From positions 1 through 64,000 of the forward strand of contig CADCWI010000059.1 of assembly GCA_902806355.1 (NCBI GenBank): DNA of 64,000 nucleotides. Direction: 5' to 3'. Source of the stretch: an uncultured Thermomicrobiales bacterium. GTDB taxonomy: Bacteria; Chloroflexota; Chloroflexia; Thermomicrobiales; UBA6265. Below the pieces are notes generated by a model. That model worked only from the letters and a program-made list of their open reading frames with translations. It had not been told where the DNA came from and did not search any database. The translations under genes were made by a program, and so were the position numbers. This document shows, piece after piece, positions 53,714-63,953 of this stretch (the stretch's first letter is position 1; the number at the start of each line of letters is the position of its first letter).

Positions 53714-55021
53714 TTAGGGTCGAACGATCGTGCCGTCGCGAAGCCGGATATCCGGCCAGGCACCGTTGAAGGGATGCGGCGGGAACGGATACGTCGAGGC
53801 GAGTTCTTCGTCGACATCGATTCCCAACCCGGGCCGGTCATTCGACCACATCGAACCGTCACGAATCTCCGGACATCCCGGAAACACCTCTTGTGTTCGC
53901 TCGGGAAATTGATGTACCTCCTGAATCCCGAAGTTCGGCGACGAGAGATCGAGCTGGAGATTGGCGGCATGACCTACTGGAGAAACATCTCCGGGTCCGT
54001 GCCACGCAGTCCGTACCCCGAAAAACTCGCAGAAATTGCCGAGCTTGCGCGCCGGGGTCAACCCGCCGATGTCGGAGATATGGATGCGGATGAAATCGAT
54101 CAACCGATCCTTGATCAGCGGCAGGTATTCCGCCTGGTTGACGTAGAGCTCCCCCATCGCGACCGGGATTGTCGAATGCTGGCGAAGCATCGGGAAGTAA
54201 CCGTTGTCCTCCGGTGCAAACGGATCTTCGAGAAAGAAGAGCCGGTACGGTTCGAGATCCTGGGCGAGTCGGATCGCCGCGGTCGGGTGGATCCGCTCGT
54301 GGATGTCGTGAAGTAACTCGACCTCATCGCCCAGCTCCTGCCGCATGGCATCGAAGAGCCGGGGCACGATCCGGCAATACGCTGCCGGATTCCATCGCGC
54401 ATCCTTCATCTCGAGGTGAATGGCATACCGCTGACCCTCCTGGGGACCAGCGGACGATCTGGCGCCGTACGTGGCGCTTCCCCGAACCGCGACCTGGCAA
54501 CGCACATGCCGAAACCCTTGCTCCATGAGAATCCGGGCGTTCTCCGCGACCTCCTCGATGCTGCCGCCGCTTGCATGCGCGTAAAGATCGGCGGCCTCAC
54601 GGCACTTGCCACCGAGCAATTGATAGACGGGCAGACCGGCGATCTTGCCCTTGATGTCCCACAGCGCCATGTCGACGCCGCTCAACGCGTTGTTGAGCAC
54701 TGGACCGCTGCGCCAGTACGAGCTTACGTATGATGCCTGCCAGATATCTTCTATGTCATGCACCGAGCGCCCGATCACGAACGGTCGGAGGTACTCCTCG
54801 ATTGCCGTCTTCACGGCCAGGGGACGCTGCGTGAACGTGGCGCATCCGAGCCCGTACAGGCCTGGCTCGGTAGTCTCGACCTTCACTACGACCAGGCGGA
54901 TGCCGTCCGGCGCGGTGCAGATCACCCGGACATCGCGAATCCGGATCGCATCATCCCCGCCATAGGCGTCCCAAGCGGGTGGCACTGCTGGCATCACCCG
55001 GTCCTTCGTCCCGTCACTCAT
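53714..55021 (-). CDS. Enolase-superfamily protein, mannonate dehydratase (ManD/RspA)-like
   Basis: 435 aa from ATG 55021, with AGAGGAT about 9 nt upstream. N-terminal capping domain (IRIRDVRVICTAPDGI) and a barrel with LSGVDMALWDIKGKIAGLPVYQLLGGK, the ManD-type DLYAHASGGSIEEVAENARI, FRHVRCQV, the ligands in LLHDIHERIHP and FFLEDPFAPED, and GELYVNQAE. The superfamily members dehydrate D-mannonate or D-gluconate; some related RspA-like proteins have low activity. Metal ligands D/E/E appear kept. Context: a decayed second enolase-superfamily gene sits next to it. Confidence 0.9.
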   Translation of the reverse strand: MSDGTKDRVMPAVPPAWDAYGGDDAIRIRDVRVICTAPDGIRLVVVKVETTEPGLYGLGCATFTQRPLAVKTAIEEYLRPFVIGRSVHDIEDIWQASYVSSYWRSGPVLNNALSGVDMALWDIKGKIAGLPVYQLLGGKCREAADLYAHASGGSIEEVAENARILMEQGFRHVRCQVAVRGSATYGARSSAGPQEGQRYAIHLEMKDARWNPAAYCRIVPRLFDAMRQELGDEVELLHDIHERIHPTAAIRLAQDLEPYRLFFLEDPFAPEDNGYFPMLRQHSTIPVAMGELYVNQAEYLPLIKDRLIDFIRIHISDIGGLTPARKLGNFCEFFGVRTAWHGPGDVSPVGHAANLQLDLSSPNFGIQEVHQFPERTQEVFPGCPEIRDGSMWSNDRPGLGIDVDEELASTYPFPPHPFNGAWPDIRLRDGTIVRP

Positions 55022-55089
55022 CGTTGCGTATCCTCTTGTTGATGTTGGGCCGTCGCCCACACCGGCGCAGCCTGTGGAACCGGGACCGG

Positions 55090-57345
55090 TTAATCCGGCA
55101 CCATGGCGGTGTCGCCTGTCGGCGAACCTGTCCGATAGAACTCAAGGAACCACGCCTGGGCATCAAACGGTTCTTCTCCATCGACCGGGCTCACCAGGTC
55201 ATAGGAACCATCCGGGGTCAGTATCCAGGTGTTGACGGTATCGCGCAGGTAGGCATCCAGCACCACGTCACGAAGATGGGTCCGCAGCTGGGGCGATACC
55301 ACCGGGCATACCACCTCGACGCGCCGGTCGAAATTGCGCTCCATCACGTCCGCGCTGCCGAGGTACACCTTCGGATCGCTTCCATTTTGGAAGTAGTAGA
55401 TGCGGCTGTGCTCCAGGAAGCGCCCCACGAGGCTCACTACCCGGATCGTCTCGCTCAATCCCGGTACGCCTGGCCGCAGGCAGCAGATCCCTCGGATGAT
55501 AAGGTCGATCTTCACCCCGGCCCGCGACGCTGTGTACAGGGCGCGAATAACCTCACGATCAACGAGGCTGTTCATCTTGAAGATCATGTGTCCGTTGCCC
55601 GTTCGCTCATGGATCCGCTTCTCCTCGAGAATGGTTTCGATGAAGCGCTCGCGCATGGTCTCGGGGGCGATCCAGAGTGTGTCGTACTCCACGTCCTGGG
55701 CGTAGCCGGTGAGCACGTTGAACAGTTGTGAGACATCGCTGGCGATGTCATCGCGTGAGGTCAGGATTCCGATGTCCTCGTACACTCGGGCGGTGTTCGC
55801 GTTGTAGTTGCCGGTTGCGACGTGGACATACCGCCGGAGGCCGTCCGGCTCTCGACGAACGACCAGGGTGAGCTTGCAGTGGGTCTTGAGGCCAGGAAGT
55901 CCATAGGCAACGTGCACTCCGGCCTTCTCGAGTGTTTGCGCCCACGAGATGTTGTTCTCTTCATCGAACCGCGCCTTGAGCTCAACCAGAACGGCAACCT
56001 GGGTATCGTCATCTCGCGCACTGGTGAGAGCCGGAATCAGCGGGGAGTCATTGCCGAGCCGGTAGAGCGTTTGCTTGATTGCCACTACATCGGGATCAGT
56101 CGCCGCGGCCTGGATGAAATCAACGACCGTGGTGAACGACTGGAACGGCAAATGCACCAGAACGTCCTTTTCCCGAAGCAGCGTGAAGATGTCGATGTCT
56201 TCGGAATCGCGCATCCGAGGGACCGGGGCCGACGCGGGAAAGAGCGGGGATTGGAGAAGGGGCGGGTCCTTGAGATCAGGGCGATCGACTCGCATCAACT
56301 CGGCGAGATCCTCCAGACCGAGCGGGCCATCGACCACGTACAGGTCCTGCGGGAGCGCGTGCACCTGTTCGAGCAACCAGTCTCGCACGCCCCTAGTCAT
56401 GGTTCGATCGATATCGACGCGGACGACGTTGCCGAAGGGGCGTTGGGATAGCGTTTCGCGCATCATCTCCAGCATGCTGGCGTTGTCGTCGTCATCCTCG
56501 TCCGGCTCCACGTCCGAGTCACGCAGGAGATGGAACGGATACGCGGCAACAACGGTGCTGCCGGGGAACAACGCGCCGAGATTCGCCGTGATGAGCTCTT
56601 CGATCCAGGTGAATCGCAATGGGAGATCACCCTCCGGCGTCGCGGGAGAGACGAGTACCGGTGCGGTCTTGCCGTGGGACGAGCTTGCCGGTATCGGAAC
56701 GAGCCGCGGGATCAGCGCCGGCACCTTGACCCGGGCGAAGCGAGCGTTGGAGCCACTCTGGAGCACGACGATCAGGTTCAGACTGTCGTTGGAGATATGG
56801 GGAAAACGCCGCCCCCGATCGACCGCCTGCGGCGTGAGCACGGGAAAGATCTCGCGTTGGAACACTCCATCCAGCGAGTCCTTCTCCTTGTGGCTCAGTT
56901 CCCTGTAGGGAACGATCTGGACTTGCCGATCGTGCAGCTCGGGAATGAGGTCCTTGGTGACGCGTCTCGCATGCTCATCGAGCAGCTCCTGCGTCGTCCT
57001 GTGTATCGCGTTGAGCTGCTGAAATGGCGTCCGGCCGTCATGGACAACGTCGGTCATACCCGCGACGACCTTGCGTTTCACTCCAGCAACCCGAATCATG
57101 AAGAACTCGTCGAGATTCGCGGCAAAGATTGCTGCGAACTTGACTCGTTCAAGCAAGGGTGCCGATGTTTCCGCGACTTCCTGGAGTACCCGGCGGTTGA
57201 ACTCCAGCCAGCTCAGCTCCCGGTTGATATAGAGGTTCGGCGTCAGGGGCACCAGGTCGGAGCGAAGATTCGGGTTTAGCGTTTCCGATCCTTCATCCTT
57301 GAGCGCTGTTGACGTCTTCGTCCGTGCCCGGTTTGCCTTCGCCAT
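55090..57345 (-). CDS. ppk1: Polyphosphate kinase 1
   Basis: 751 aa. Ppk1 transfers the gamma phosphate of ATP to inorganic polyphosphate in the cytoplasm. The N-terminal domain starts NLYINRELSWLEFNRRVLQEV, and the kinase core contains the autophosphorylated His in GLKTHCKLTLVVRR, followed by YVHVATGNYN and GNGHMIFKMNSLVD. The C-terminus holds the second His in the SRIYYFQNGSD region. The start is ATG 57345, with GGAGAT about 9 nt upstream. Divergent from pyruvate kinase with 222 bp between. Length is typical. Confidence 0.96.
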   Translation of the reverse strand: MAKANRARTKTSTALKDEGSETLNPNLRSDLVPLTPNLYINRELSWLEFNRRVLQEVAETSAPLLERVKFAAIFAANLDEFFMIRVAGVKRKVVAGMTDVVHDGRTPFQQLNAIHRTTQELLDEHARRVTKDLIPELHDRQVQIVPYRELSHKEKDSLDGVFQREIFPVLTPQAVDRGRRFPHISNDSLNLIVVLQSGSNARFARVKVPALIPRLVPIPASSSHGKTAPVLVSPATPEGDLPLRFTWIEELITANLGALFPGSTVVAAYPFHLLRDSDVEPDEDDDDNASMLEMMRETLSQRPFGNVVRVDIDRTMTRGVRDWLLEQVHALPQDLYVVDGPLGLEDLAELMRVDRPDLKDPPLLQSPLFPASAPVPRMRDSEDIDIFTLLREKDVLVHLPFQSFTTVVDFIQAAATDPDVVAIKQTLYRLGNDSPLIPALTSARDDDTQVAVLVELKARFDEENNISWAQTLEKAGVHVAYGLPGLKTHCKLTLVVRREPDGLRRYVHVATGNYNANTARVYEDIGILTSRDDIASDVSQLFNVLTGYAQDVEYDTLWIAPETMRERFIETILEEKRIHERTGNGHMIFKMNSLVDREVIRALYTASRAGVKIDLIIRGICCLRPGVPGLSETIRVVSLVGRFLEHSRIYYFQNGSDPKVYLGSADVMERNFDRRVEVVCPVVSPQLRTHLRDVVLDAYLRDTVNTWILTPDGSYDLVSPVDGEEPFDAQAWFLEFYRTGSPTGDTAMVPD

Positions 57346-57567
57346 TATGATGATCTCCGGAAAGGTGATTCGTCGTATGTCCCGGATTGAGTGAACCCGG
57401 CTCGCCTATGCAACCCGCGCGCGAAGATGCCCTGTAGGATGAGTGTACGTGACATTCCGGGCTGGGCAAGAGATTGGAATTCAGGTATCGAGAGACGGCA
57501 CGAAAGCCGAAACGACGCTATGCACCATATCACGAGGCTCAACGTCCATTGGCATGGAGGTACGTAA

Positions 57568-59019
57568 ATGCCGCGTTTACCATTGACCAAGATCGTGGCT
57601 ACCGTTGGACCGGCGACAGAGGACGAAGGGTCTCTTAGCCAGCTTGTGCACGCCGGTGTCACGACATTTCGGCTTAACTTCTCACATGGTGATCAAGCGC
57701 GACACGAAGAGGTGTTCCACAGGATCCGGCGCATCTCCGCCACGGTTCGCCGGCCGATCGCAATTCTGCAAGACTTGCAGGGCCCCAAGCTGCGCGTCGG
57801 CGATCTCCAGGGGGACGCACCGGTAGAGTTAGGGGCCGGGCAGCCGTTCATCATCTCTACGCGGGAGATGGACGGGAGTGCGACGAGAGTAAGCACATCG
57901 TATCCGGACCTCGGAAAAGATGTGAATCAAGGCGATACGATCCTAATCGATGACGGTGCGATCGAGCTCAAGGTGACGAGCGTGACGCGCGATGGCGAGT
58001 TCGGTGACGAGATTGCAACGACTATCGTTCATGGCGGAACGCTCAAGCCCCAGAAGGGCATCAATCTTCCGGGAACCGAAATCAGTGCTCCTGCACTGAC
58101 CGGGAAGGATCTCTCCGATCTCGCGTTCGGCGTGGGACTCGGCGTCGATGCGATCGCCCTCAGTTTCGTGCGCTCGCCGGACGATGTCGTGGACGCCAGG
58201 CGCAGGATCTCGGAGTTGGGTGGAGTGCAGCCAATCATCGCCAAGATCGAGAAACCGCAGGCGGTCGCGCAGTTGCCGGCAATCGTGGCCGCGAGCGACG
58301 GAGTGATGGTTGCCCGGGGTGATCTGGGAGTCGAGATCAGCCCGGAAGCGGTGCCGCTGATTCAGAAGCGGCTGATTCGCCTGGCGAACCACGCCGGCAA
58401 ACCCGTGATCACGGCGACCCAGATGCTCGAGAGCATGATCGAAAACCCGCGTCCGACACGAGCCGAAGCCAGCGACGTAGCCAATGCGATTTTGGACGGG
58501 ACCGATGCCGTCATGCTTTCCGGAGAGACAGCGGTTGGCGCTTGGCCAGTCCGCGCTGTGGAAGTCATGGCGCGAATCGCATCCACGATCGAACGGGATC
58601 CGTCATGGCAGGCGGCAATGCGGGCACCGGGACGCGACATTCCGGTCGGTGCGGACCGGGCTGCCCAGGCCGTTGCGCACGCCGCGCAAACGATCGCCGC
58701 TGACCTCAACGCCCCTGCCATCGCGGTCCTGACGGCCACGGGTCGAACGGCGATGAGCATTTCGCAACACCGCCCTGGAGTGCCGATCGTTGCGTTCACC
58801 GACAACCCCGCCGTGGCGTCGCTCCTGGGCTTCTGGCATGGGACGACACCGGTTCTGGAAGATCTGGAGACCACGACCGATGCCCTCATCCGGCAGGTCA
58901 ACGACGGCATCAAACGCCTCGGCTTGGCGGTGCAGGGCGACAACATCGTTATCGTCGGAGCCGTTCCGAGAGCCGGCGACGAACGCTCCGTGTTTCTCGA
59001 GATTCACCGGGTGCAATGA
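57568..59019 (+). CDS. pyk: Pyruvate kinase
   Basis: 483 aa. Catalyses PEP + ADP to pyruvate + ATP. Motifs: TKIVATVGPAT, RLNFSHGDQ, DLQGPKLRVG, the catalytic Lys in IIAKIEKPQA, metal-binding DGVMVARGDLGVE, and TQMLESMIENPRPTRAEASD. The C-terminal allosteric domain lies in residues about 355-480. GGAGGT 7 nt before ATG 57568 is a strong ribosome site. The downstream terminator at 59137 closes the unit. Confidence 0.97.
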   Translation: MPRLPLTKIVATVGPATEDEGSLSQLVHAGVTTFRLNFSHGDQARHEEVFHRIRRISATVRRPIAILQDLQGPKLRVGDLQGDAPVELGAGQPFIISTREMDGSATRVSTSYPDLGKDVNQGDTILIDDGAIELKVTSVTRDGEFGDEIATTIVHGGTLKPQKGINLPGTEISAPALTGKDLSDLAFGVGLGVDAIALSFVRSPDDVVDARRRISELGGVQPIIAKIEKPQAVAQLPAIVAASDGVMVARGDLGVEISPEAVPLIQKRLIRLANHAGKPVITATQMLESMIENPRPTRAEASDVANAILDGTDAVMLSGETAVGAWPVRAVEVMARIASTIERDPSWQAAMRAPGRDIPVGADRAAQAVAHAAQTIAADLNAPAIAVLTATGRTAMSISQHRPGVPIVAFTDNPAVASLLGFWHGTTPVLEDLETTTDALIRQVNDGIKRLGLAVQGDNIVIVGAVPRAGDERSVFLEIHRVQ

Positions 59020-59136
59020 TCGAGACTAAGCAGACCGGCTCGTGGTCCGCTGCTTGATTCTCCTGGTGCCGTTGCGAACGCGACCTGTATCACAGGAATG
59101 CAGCGGACCCCACTATCTTGACTCCCATAAGGCAAG

Positions 59137-59167
59137 AGCCCCGGTGCTGGTCAGCACCGGGGCTTTT
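59137..59167 (+). terminator. Rho-independent terminator after pyk
   Basis: Stem AGCCCCGGTGCT (59137-59148) and AGCACCGGGGCT (59153-59164), GGTC loop, then TTTT within 59164-59167. It can also act on the convergent ftsH transcript. Confidence 0.9.
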
Positions 59168-59202
59168 GTACTTTCCGCTTGACGAGGTTTTCTTGCGCTA
59201 CT

Positions 59203-61362
59203 TTACGGTGAAGTATCACCACCCTCCGGGGGCGTCCGGCGAATGATGACGCGTCCCGTGTCCGGAGCCGCCGCCGCAGGTGCCGATCGGTCCGCACCGT
59301 TCGAGCTCACCGACGGCGCCTGGACTGCACGGTAGCGCTGCTCCATTCCGGCCTCTGGATCTTCCGGAACGGGCGGGCCGAAAATCTCGATCACGTCGGG
59401 CGCGTCAAGCGTCTCGCGCTCGAGCAGCGCCTTGACGAGATCATCAAGCTTGTCGCGGTTGGCGGACACGAGCGCGAGGGCTTGCTGCAATGCGTTCTCG
59501 ACCATCTGGCGGACGGCGGCATCCAGCCGTTCAGACGTCGCATCAGAGAATGACTTGTCCTGGGTGATCTCCCGACCGAGGAACACGTGCTCCTCGCCGG
59601 TCCCGAGGTAGATCGGGCCAACATCCTCACTCATTCCCCAGAGGCCGACCATCCGGCGGGCAAGGCTCGTCGCTTGTTTGAGATCGTTCTCGGCACCAGT
59701 CGTGATCTCGCCGTAGACGACCATTTCCGCCGCTCGTCCACCGAGCATGCCCGCGAGGCGACCGAGCAGGTACGTGCGACTGTAATTGTGCTTGTCCTCA
59801 TCCGGCATCTGGACCGTGACGCCGAGCGCCCGTCCACGGGGAACCACGCTGACCTTGCGCAGTGGATCGGAACCGGCGGTGAAGTGAGCGACGAGGGCGT
59901 GCCCTGCTTCATGGTAGGCCACCACCTCACGTTCCTTGGCATTGGTCAAGCCGGAACGGGCGACCCCGAGCAGGATCTTGTCGAGTGCCTCATCGAAATC
60001 GGCCTGCAGGATTTCCTTGCGGTTACGACGGGCAGCCGTCAGGGCCGCTTCGTTGACGAGATTCGCGAGATCAGCGCCAGAGAACCCGGTCGTTGAGCGA
60101 GCGATATGCTCAAGATCGACTTTCCCCTGAAGCGGGATGCCTCGCGTGTGGATGCCAAGGATCGCCATTCGCCCACGCTTGTCGGGCAGCCCAACGGTCA
60201 CCTGGCGATCGAACCGGCCCGGCCGCAGGAGGGCGGGGTCGAGGACATCGGGGCGATTGGTTGCGGCCATGACGATGACTTCCTGGTTTGTCTCGAAGCC
60301 ATCCATCTCGACCAGCAGCTGGTTCAGAGTTTGTTCGCGCTCGTCGTTCGAGCCACCGAGACCCGCGAAGCGCTGGCGACCCACCGCGTCCATCTCGTCG
60401 ACGAAGATGATCGCCGGCGCGGCGGTCTTCGCCTTGTCGAACAGGTCGCGCACCCGGCTTGCGCCGACGCCGACGAACATCTCGACGAATTCCGACGCTG
60501 ACACGCTAAAGAATGGAACGCCAGCTTCACCCGCGACGGCTCGTGCCGTCAGCGTCTTCCCGGTGCCCGGAGGGCCCACCAGCAGCACACCGCGCGGAAG
60601 CCGGGCGCCAAGCGCATGGTACTTCGCGGGATTGCGCAGGAAGTCGACGACTTCCATCAATTCCTGCTTGGCCTCGTCCTCACCGGCGACATCCGCAAAC
60701 GTGACCTGTGGGCGCTCCGGGTCATTCTGCCGGGCCTTGCTGCGCCCAAACCCGAACACGTTCTGCTGACCGCGCGACATCTGCCTGCCGAGGAGCACGA
60801 AGAGTCCGATGAAGAGCAGGAACGGAAGGAAACTGAAGATGATGTTGACCCACACGGATCCCGATGATGTGCGCCCCTCGATCTCGACGCCACGCTCCTG
60901 CAACGATGCGAGAAGATTGGGATTCTCGACACCCTGGGGGAGAGTCGCCTGAATCTCGTCCGTGACCGTGATGTTGGCACCGTCTTGCGGAGCGTTAGGG
61001 TCGATCCGCTCGTTCTCGGAATCCCAGTTCACTGCTTGATTCAGCTCGACTGTGATTTCGGTTTCAGCAAGCGTGGCCCTGGAAACGTTGTTGGCCTCAA
61101 TCTGTTCCGTCACCGCCGTGTAAGTCACACTGGTGGCGCCGTCATCGTCTCGATTGCCGAAAAACTCCCAGATGTACCACCCAACGAGGGCGATGATCAG
61201 CGAGGCGACGACCCAGGTCGGGATCCGGGGGTTCCGGCGCTGCGGTTCCTGGGACCCACCACCCTTCTGGTTCGGATTCTGGTTTTGATTCTGCTTCCGT
61301 GATCTGTCCTGATCCGGACGCATAAGCGGAAACTGCGGCTTTTTGGGATCCGGCTGTGACAT
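59203..61362 (-). CDS. ftsH: ATP-dependent zinc metalloprotease FtsH
   Basis: 719 aa. FtsH degrades membrane and short-lived cytosolic proteins at the membrane. Two membrane segments ([20 protein letters not shown] near residue 50 and [21 protein letters not shown] near 175) flank an extracytoplasmic domain; then the AAA+ module with Walker [16 protein letters not shown], Walker [10 protein letters not shown] and the [12 protein letters not shown], and the protease site HEAGH. The Asn/Gln-rich N-terminal tail ([14 protein letters not shown]) is longer than typical. Convergent with pyk. Confidence 0.97.
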   Translation of the reverse strand: MSQPDPKKPQFPLMRPDQDRSRKQNQNQNPNQKGGGSQEPQRRNPRIPTWVVASLIIALVGWYIWEFFGNRDDDGATSVTYTAVTEQIEANNVSRATLAETEITVELNQAVNWDSENERIDPNAPQDGANITVTDEIQATLPQGVENPNLLASLQERGVEIEGRTSSGSVWVNIIFSFLPFLLFIGLFVLLGRQMSRGQQNVFGFGRSKARQNDPERPQVTFADVAGEDEAKQELMEVVDFLRNPAKYHALGARLPRGVLLVGPPGTGKTLTARAVAGEAGVPFFSVSASEFVEMFVGVGASRVRDLFDKAKTAAPAIIFVDEMDAVGRQRFAGLGGSNDEREQTLNQLLVEMDGFETNQEVIVMAATNRPDVLDPALLRPGRFDRQVTVGLPDKRGRMAILGIHTRGIPLQGKVDLEHIARSTTGFSGADLANLVNEAALTAARRNRKEILQADFDEALDKILLGVARSGLTNAKEREVVAYHEAGHALVAHFTAGSDPLRKVSVVPRGRALGVTVQMPDEDKHNYSRTYLLGRLAGMLGGRAAEMVVYGEITTGAENDLKQATSLARRMVGLWGMSEDVGPIYLGTGEEHVFLGREITQDKSFSDATSERLDAAVRQMVENALQQALALVSANRDKLDDLVKALLERETLDAPDVIEIFGPPVPEDPEAGMEQRYRAVQAPSVSSNGADRSAPAAAAPDTGRVIIRRTPPEGGDTSP

Positions 61363-61563
61363 GTGTCGTCACTCTTTCGTGAATGTAAAACGGGCTTGCC
61401 ACGTCCGGATATGGGTGTCGGATGGATCGACGATTCGTCCGGGACACCGTGGTTCGGATGTACTCTTGTAGCTTAGCCGAGATGAGCCCCGGTTTACACC
61501 CGCAACATGGGCAGGAGCCGCCTATTTCCGCGAAGATAAGCCGTCATGGCTGCGTGGGAGCAA

Positions 61564-62487
61564 CTATCCCGCCCCATCGCCCTTTCCATCTTCTGCACCG
61601 CCCGGAATGCTGTCCATTGCACTGCCCGCCTCGATATCGTCTCCGACGTGCCCCCCATCAGCGAAGAAGGCCCTCCGATGGGACATCACCAGGCCGAGGA
61701 CCGTTGTGCCCTGAGCGGTCGCCCGGCGAACAGCCGCCGCTGTTGGCTCGACATCGCTGATCAGGACCCCGATACCCGCGCGACAGGCTGCTTCAATCAT
61801 CACGTCGTCGATCAGTCCGGTGATAATCAGGATCGAGCCTGTGTCACCAGTGTCCTCCGTCATCATCCAGCCGAGGATCTTGGCGACGGCTCCACGCGGC
61901 GCGACGTCCCGTGCGATGACGATCAGGTCACCACCTCGCGCCAATGCTGCACACGCCAGGCCCGATGCGCGTCCATCGACATCGAACCGTGCGAACACAC
62001 GTTCCGACAGAGCAATGGCATCGTGCTGTGAAAGAAATGGCACTGAACGGGGTGGACGCATCGACGCCGAGATGCTGTCCGCGTCGACATCATCGCCCGA
62101 CATCCAGCCAACCGTCTCTAGCCTCCGACGATCGATATTCTCTCCAGAATCGACCATGATCGCCACTCGCCCGGATGATCCGGAAACGGAACCGATTTGA
62201 TCGGACGCGGAATAGAATCGGTGCATGAACGCCCAGCCAACGGCGAATTCCCGGGTCGCTTCCGCCAGGCACTCCGCCGCCCCGGCGAGGCAGCCGTTGA
62301 CCTCTATCCGCACGGTGCGGACATCCGGGAGCGACCGAAATGCCTGCCTTGCATCTGGACGGGCGAACCATTCTCCCGGTACGACCGTACCGACATCTCG
62401 GCCTCGCGGATTCGACGGCTCGATCCGCCACGAATCGGCGGGATTCGACGATCGAGCCGGAGACCTAAACGGATGATGTCGCCCCAT
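61564..62487 (-). CDS. FdhD-like protein lacking the catalytic cysteines
   Basis: 307 aa from ATG 62487 (MGRHHPFRS), with GGAG about 10 nt upstream. It follows the FdhD formate-dehydrogenase accessory sulfurtransferase layout: RIEVNG and EFAVGWAFMHRF in the first half, then GDLIVIARDVAPRGAVAKILGWM, SILIITGLIDDVMIEAACRAGIGVLISDVEPTAAAVRRA and GLVMSHRRAFF. Canonical FdhD transfers sulphur from IscS through Cys in a CGVCGK-type segment; here the corresponding stretch (MRPPRSVPFLSQHDAIALSERVF) has no Cys, so sulphur transfer by the known mechanism is unlikely. Probably a divergent paralogue of unknown role. No formate dehydrogenase gene is nearby. Confidence 0.65.
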   Translation of the reverse strand: MGRHHPFRSPARSSNPADSWRIEPSNPRGRDVGTVVPGEWFARPDARQAFRSLPDVRTVRIEVNGCLAGAAECLAEATREFAVGWAFMHRFYSASDQIGSVSGSSGRVAIMVDSGENIDRRRLETVGWMSGDDVDADSISASMRPPRSVPFLSQHDAIALSERVFARFDVDGRASGLACAALARGGDLIVIARDVAPRGAVAKILGWMMTEDTGDTGSILIITGLIDDVMIEAACRAGIGVLISDVEPTAAAVRRATAQGTTVLGLVMSHRRAFFADGGHVGDDIEAGSAMDSIPGGAEDGKGDGAG

Positions 62488-62593
62488 GACGCTCGTGCTC
62501 CAGACTTCTCCGGCATTCCGGGGTTTGGCAATGGACGGACACGTGTGCCCGTGTGTCATGATTATAGCGTACGTACATCCCTTGCGGTGAGGG

Positions 62594-62944
62594 TCATGAA
62601 CTGATTTGGGTCAAGCGCCACCACGCGGGAACAGCGTATTCATCCGCCTCACCGTGTGCGTATCCCGCCCATTCGACGTGCCGTGACCTGCGCAGCGCTC
62701 CAGGGATGATCTGCCCATGAATCACCATCCTGGTCGGACGTTCCTGTTCTCCCCAGAGCCGGACCGCTTCGTCATAAGCAGCCGCTCCTTCTGGCACCGT
62801 CAGCAGCAATTCGATGAATTCGGTCGTGGTGAACTCCTCACCATCGACCCTTGCGAGCAGCTCGTCGACGACCGGGAAGATTCTGTCGATAAGCTGATCG
62901 ACCGTGACGCCTGTTGGACCAGTATCGTGATCGCGTCGCGCCAT
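62594..62944 (-). CDS. Hypothetical protein between FdhD-like and RsgA genes
   Basis: 116 aa from ATG 62944, with AAGGAGAG close upstream. A helical N-terminal region (VTVDQLIDRIFPVVDELLARV, EFIELLLTVPEGAAAYDEAV) is followed by RMVIHGQIIPGALRRSRHVEWAGYAHG and WWRLTQ. No transmembrane segment. The N-terminal half resembles small helical proteins that follow DNA-metabolism genes, but I do not recognise a family. Confidence 0.65.
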   Translation of the reverse strand: MARRDHDTGPTGVTVDQLIDRIFPVVDELLARVDGEEFTTTEFIELLLTVPEGAAAYDEAVRLWGEQERPTRMVIHGQIIPGALRRSRHVEWAGYAHGEADEYAVPAWWRLTQISS

Positions 62945-62995
62945 GCTCTCTCCTTACGTCGAGATCCTCTGTGACGGGAGCACAGGGTCTGCCGC

Positions 62996-63907
62996 TCAAC
63001 CATCGTTGTCGGAAAGTTCGTCGCCCGTCCGCAACCCCCGGTAGCTCTCGTACCGAGCGATCGAGATGTCTCCGCGTTCGACAGCCTCGATGATCCTGCA
63101 TCCTGGTTCGTGCACATGCATGCAATCCGGGTAGAAACATTCGCCGAGATACGGTCGGAACTCACGGTAGAGCCAATCGAGTTCGTCCGGAGGGATGGCG
63201 CTCATTGCCAGCGCCCGGATCCCGGGCGTGTCCGCGACGAATGTGCCACCGCCTAGATCATGCAGCTGCGTGCCGATCGTGGTGTGACGCCCTTTGCCCG
63301 TGGCGGCGGAGATCGCGCCAACGTCCCGGGCATGGTCGGGATCGAGCACGTTCAACAGGCTCGATTTGCCAACACCCGAAGGACCGGCGACCGCGGTGAT
63401 TTGCCCGCGCAATGCGTCTCTCAGTTCCGGAATGCCGTCGCCTGTGACGGTGCTGATCCGATGCACCGGATATATCCGCTCGTAAGGGGCGAATGCTCCA
63501 TCGGCAACATGTTTAGGGTCCGTCACCGCGAGGTCCGTCTTGCTGACACAGATCCGGATCGGGATCTCCTGCATCTCGGCCAGGATCAGGAAGCGATCCA
63601 GCATCCGGACGTGTGGGATGGGGTCGCGGACCGAAAACACCAGCAGCACCTGATCCGGATTCGCGAGGACAACCTGCTCGGTATCCTTCGTGTGCCTCGC
63701 CGTGCGGACCAACGCCCGGGTACGCGGCTCGACATACTCGATGGCGCCTTCGCCATCCGGCAACTCGGAGATCCAGACACGGTCACCGACCGCGACGATA
63801 TCCGTCTTCTGGCGCCGACGCTTGAGTTGCCCACGTACGGTGGCGATTATCGAGCGACCGGCCCCGTCCAGTGAAACCTCGAACCAGAGCCCATGCGCCC
63901 GGGTCAC
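62996..63907 (-). CDS. rsgA: Ribosome small-subunit-dependent GTPase A (RsgA/YjeQ)
   Basis: At least 303 aa. RsgA is a circularly permuted GTPase that checks late 30S assembly. The OB-fold N-terminal domain comprises residues about 1-75, then G4 SKTDL (CVSKTDLAV), G1 GPSGVGKSSLLN, switch RHTT, G3 DTPG and a zinc knuckle in GECFYPDCMHVHEPGC. The GTG at 63907 lacks a convincing ribosome site, and the frame stays open to the right end (through KRQLRTTPKRSSTDS), so the true start may lie outside the window. Confidence 0.93.
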   Translation of the reverse strand: MTRAHGLWFEVSLDGAGRSIIATVRGQLKRRRQKTDIVAVGDRVWISELPDGEGAIEYVEPRTRALVRTARHTKDTEQVVLANPDQVLLVFSVRDPIPHVRMLDRFLILAEMQEIPIRICVSKTDLAVTDPKHVADGAFAPYERIYPVHRISTVTGDGIPELRDALRGQITAVAGPSGVGKSSLLNVLDPDHARDVGAISAATGKGRHTTIGTQLHDLGGGTFVADTPGIRALAMSAIPPDELDWLYREFRPYLGECFYPDCMHVHEPGCRIIEAVERGDISIARYESYRGLRTGDELSDNDG

Positions 63908-63928
63908 GAGTCCACGGACACTCCCCTT

Positions 63929-63953
63929 GGGCGGGCCAGTGTCTGGCCCGCCC
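63929..63953. other. Hairpin at the rsgA 5' end
   Basis: GGGCGGGCCA (63929-63938) and TGGCCCGCCC (63944-63953) pair perfectly over a 5-nt loop. No T-run. It lies either inside an extended rsgA or in its leader. Confidence 0.5.
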
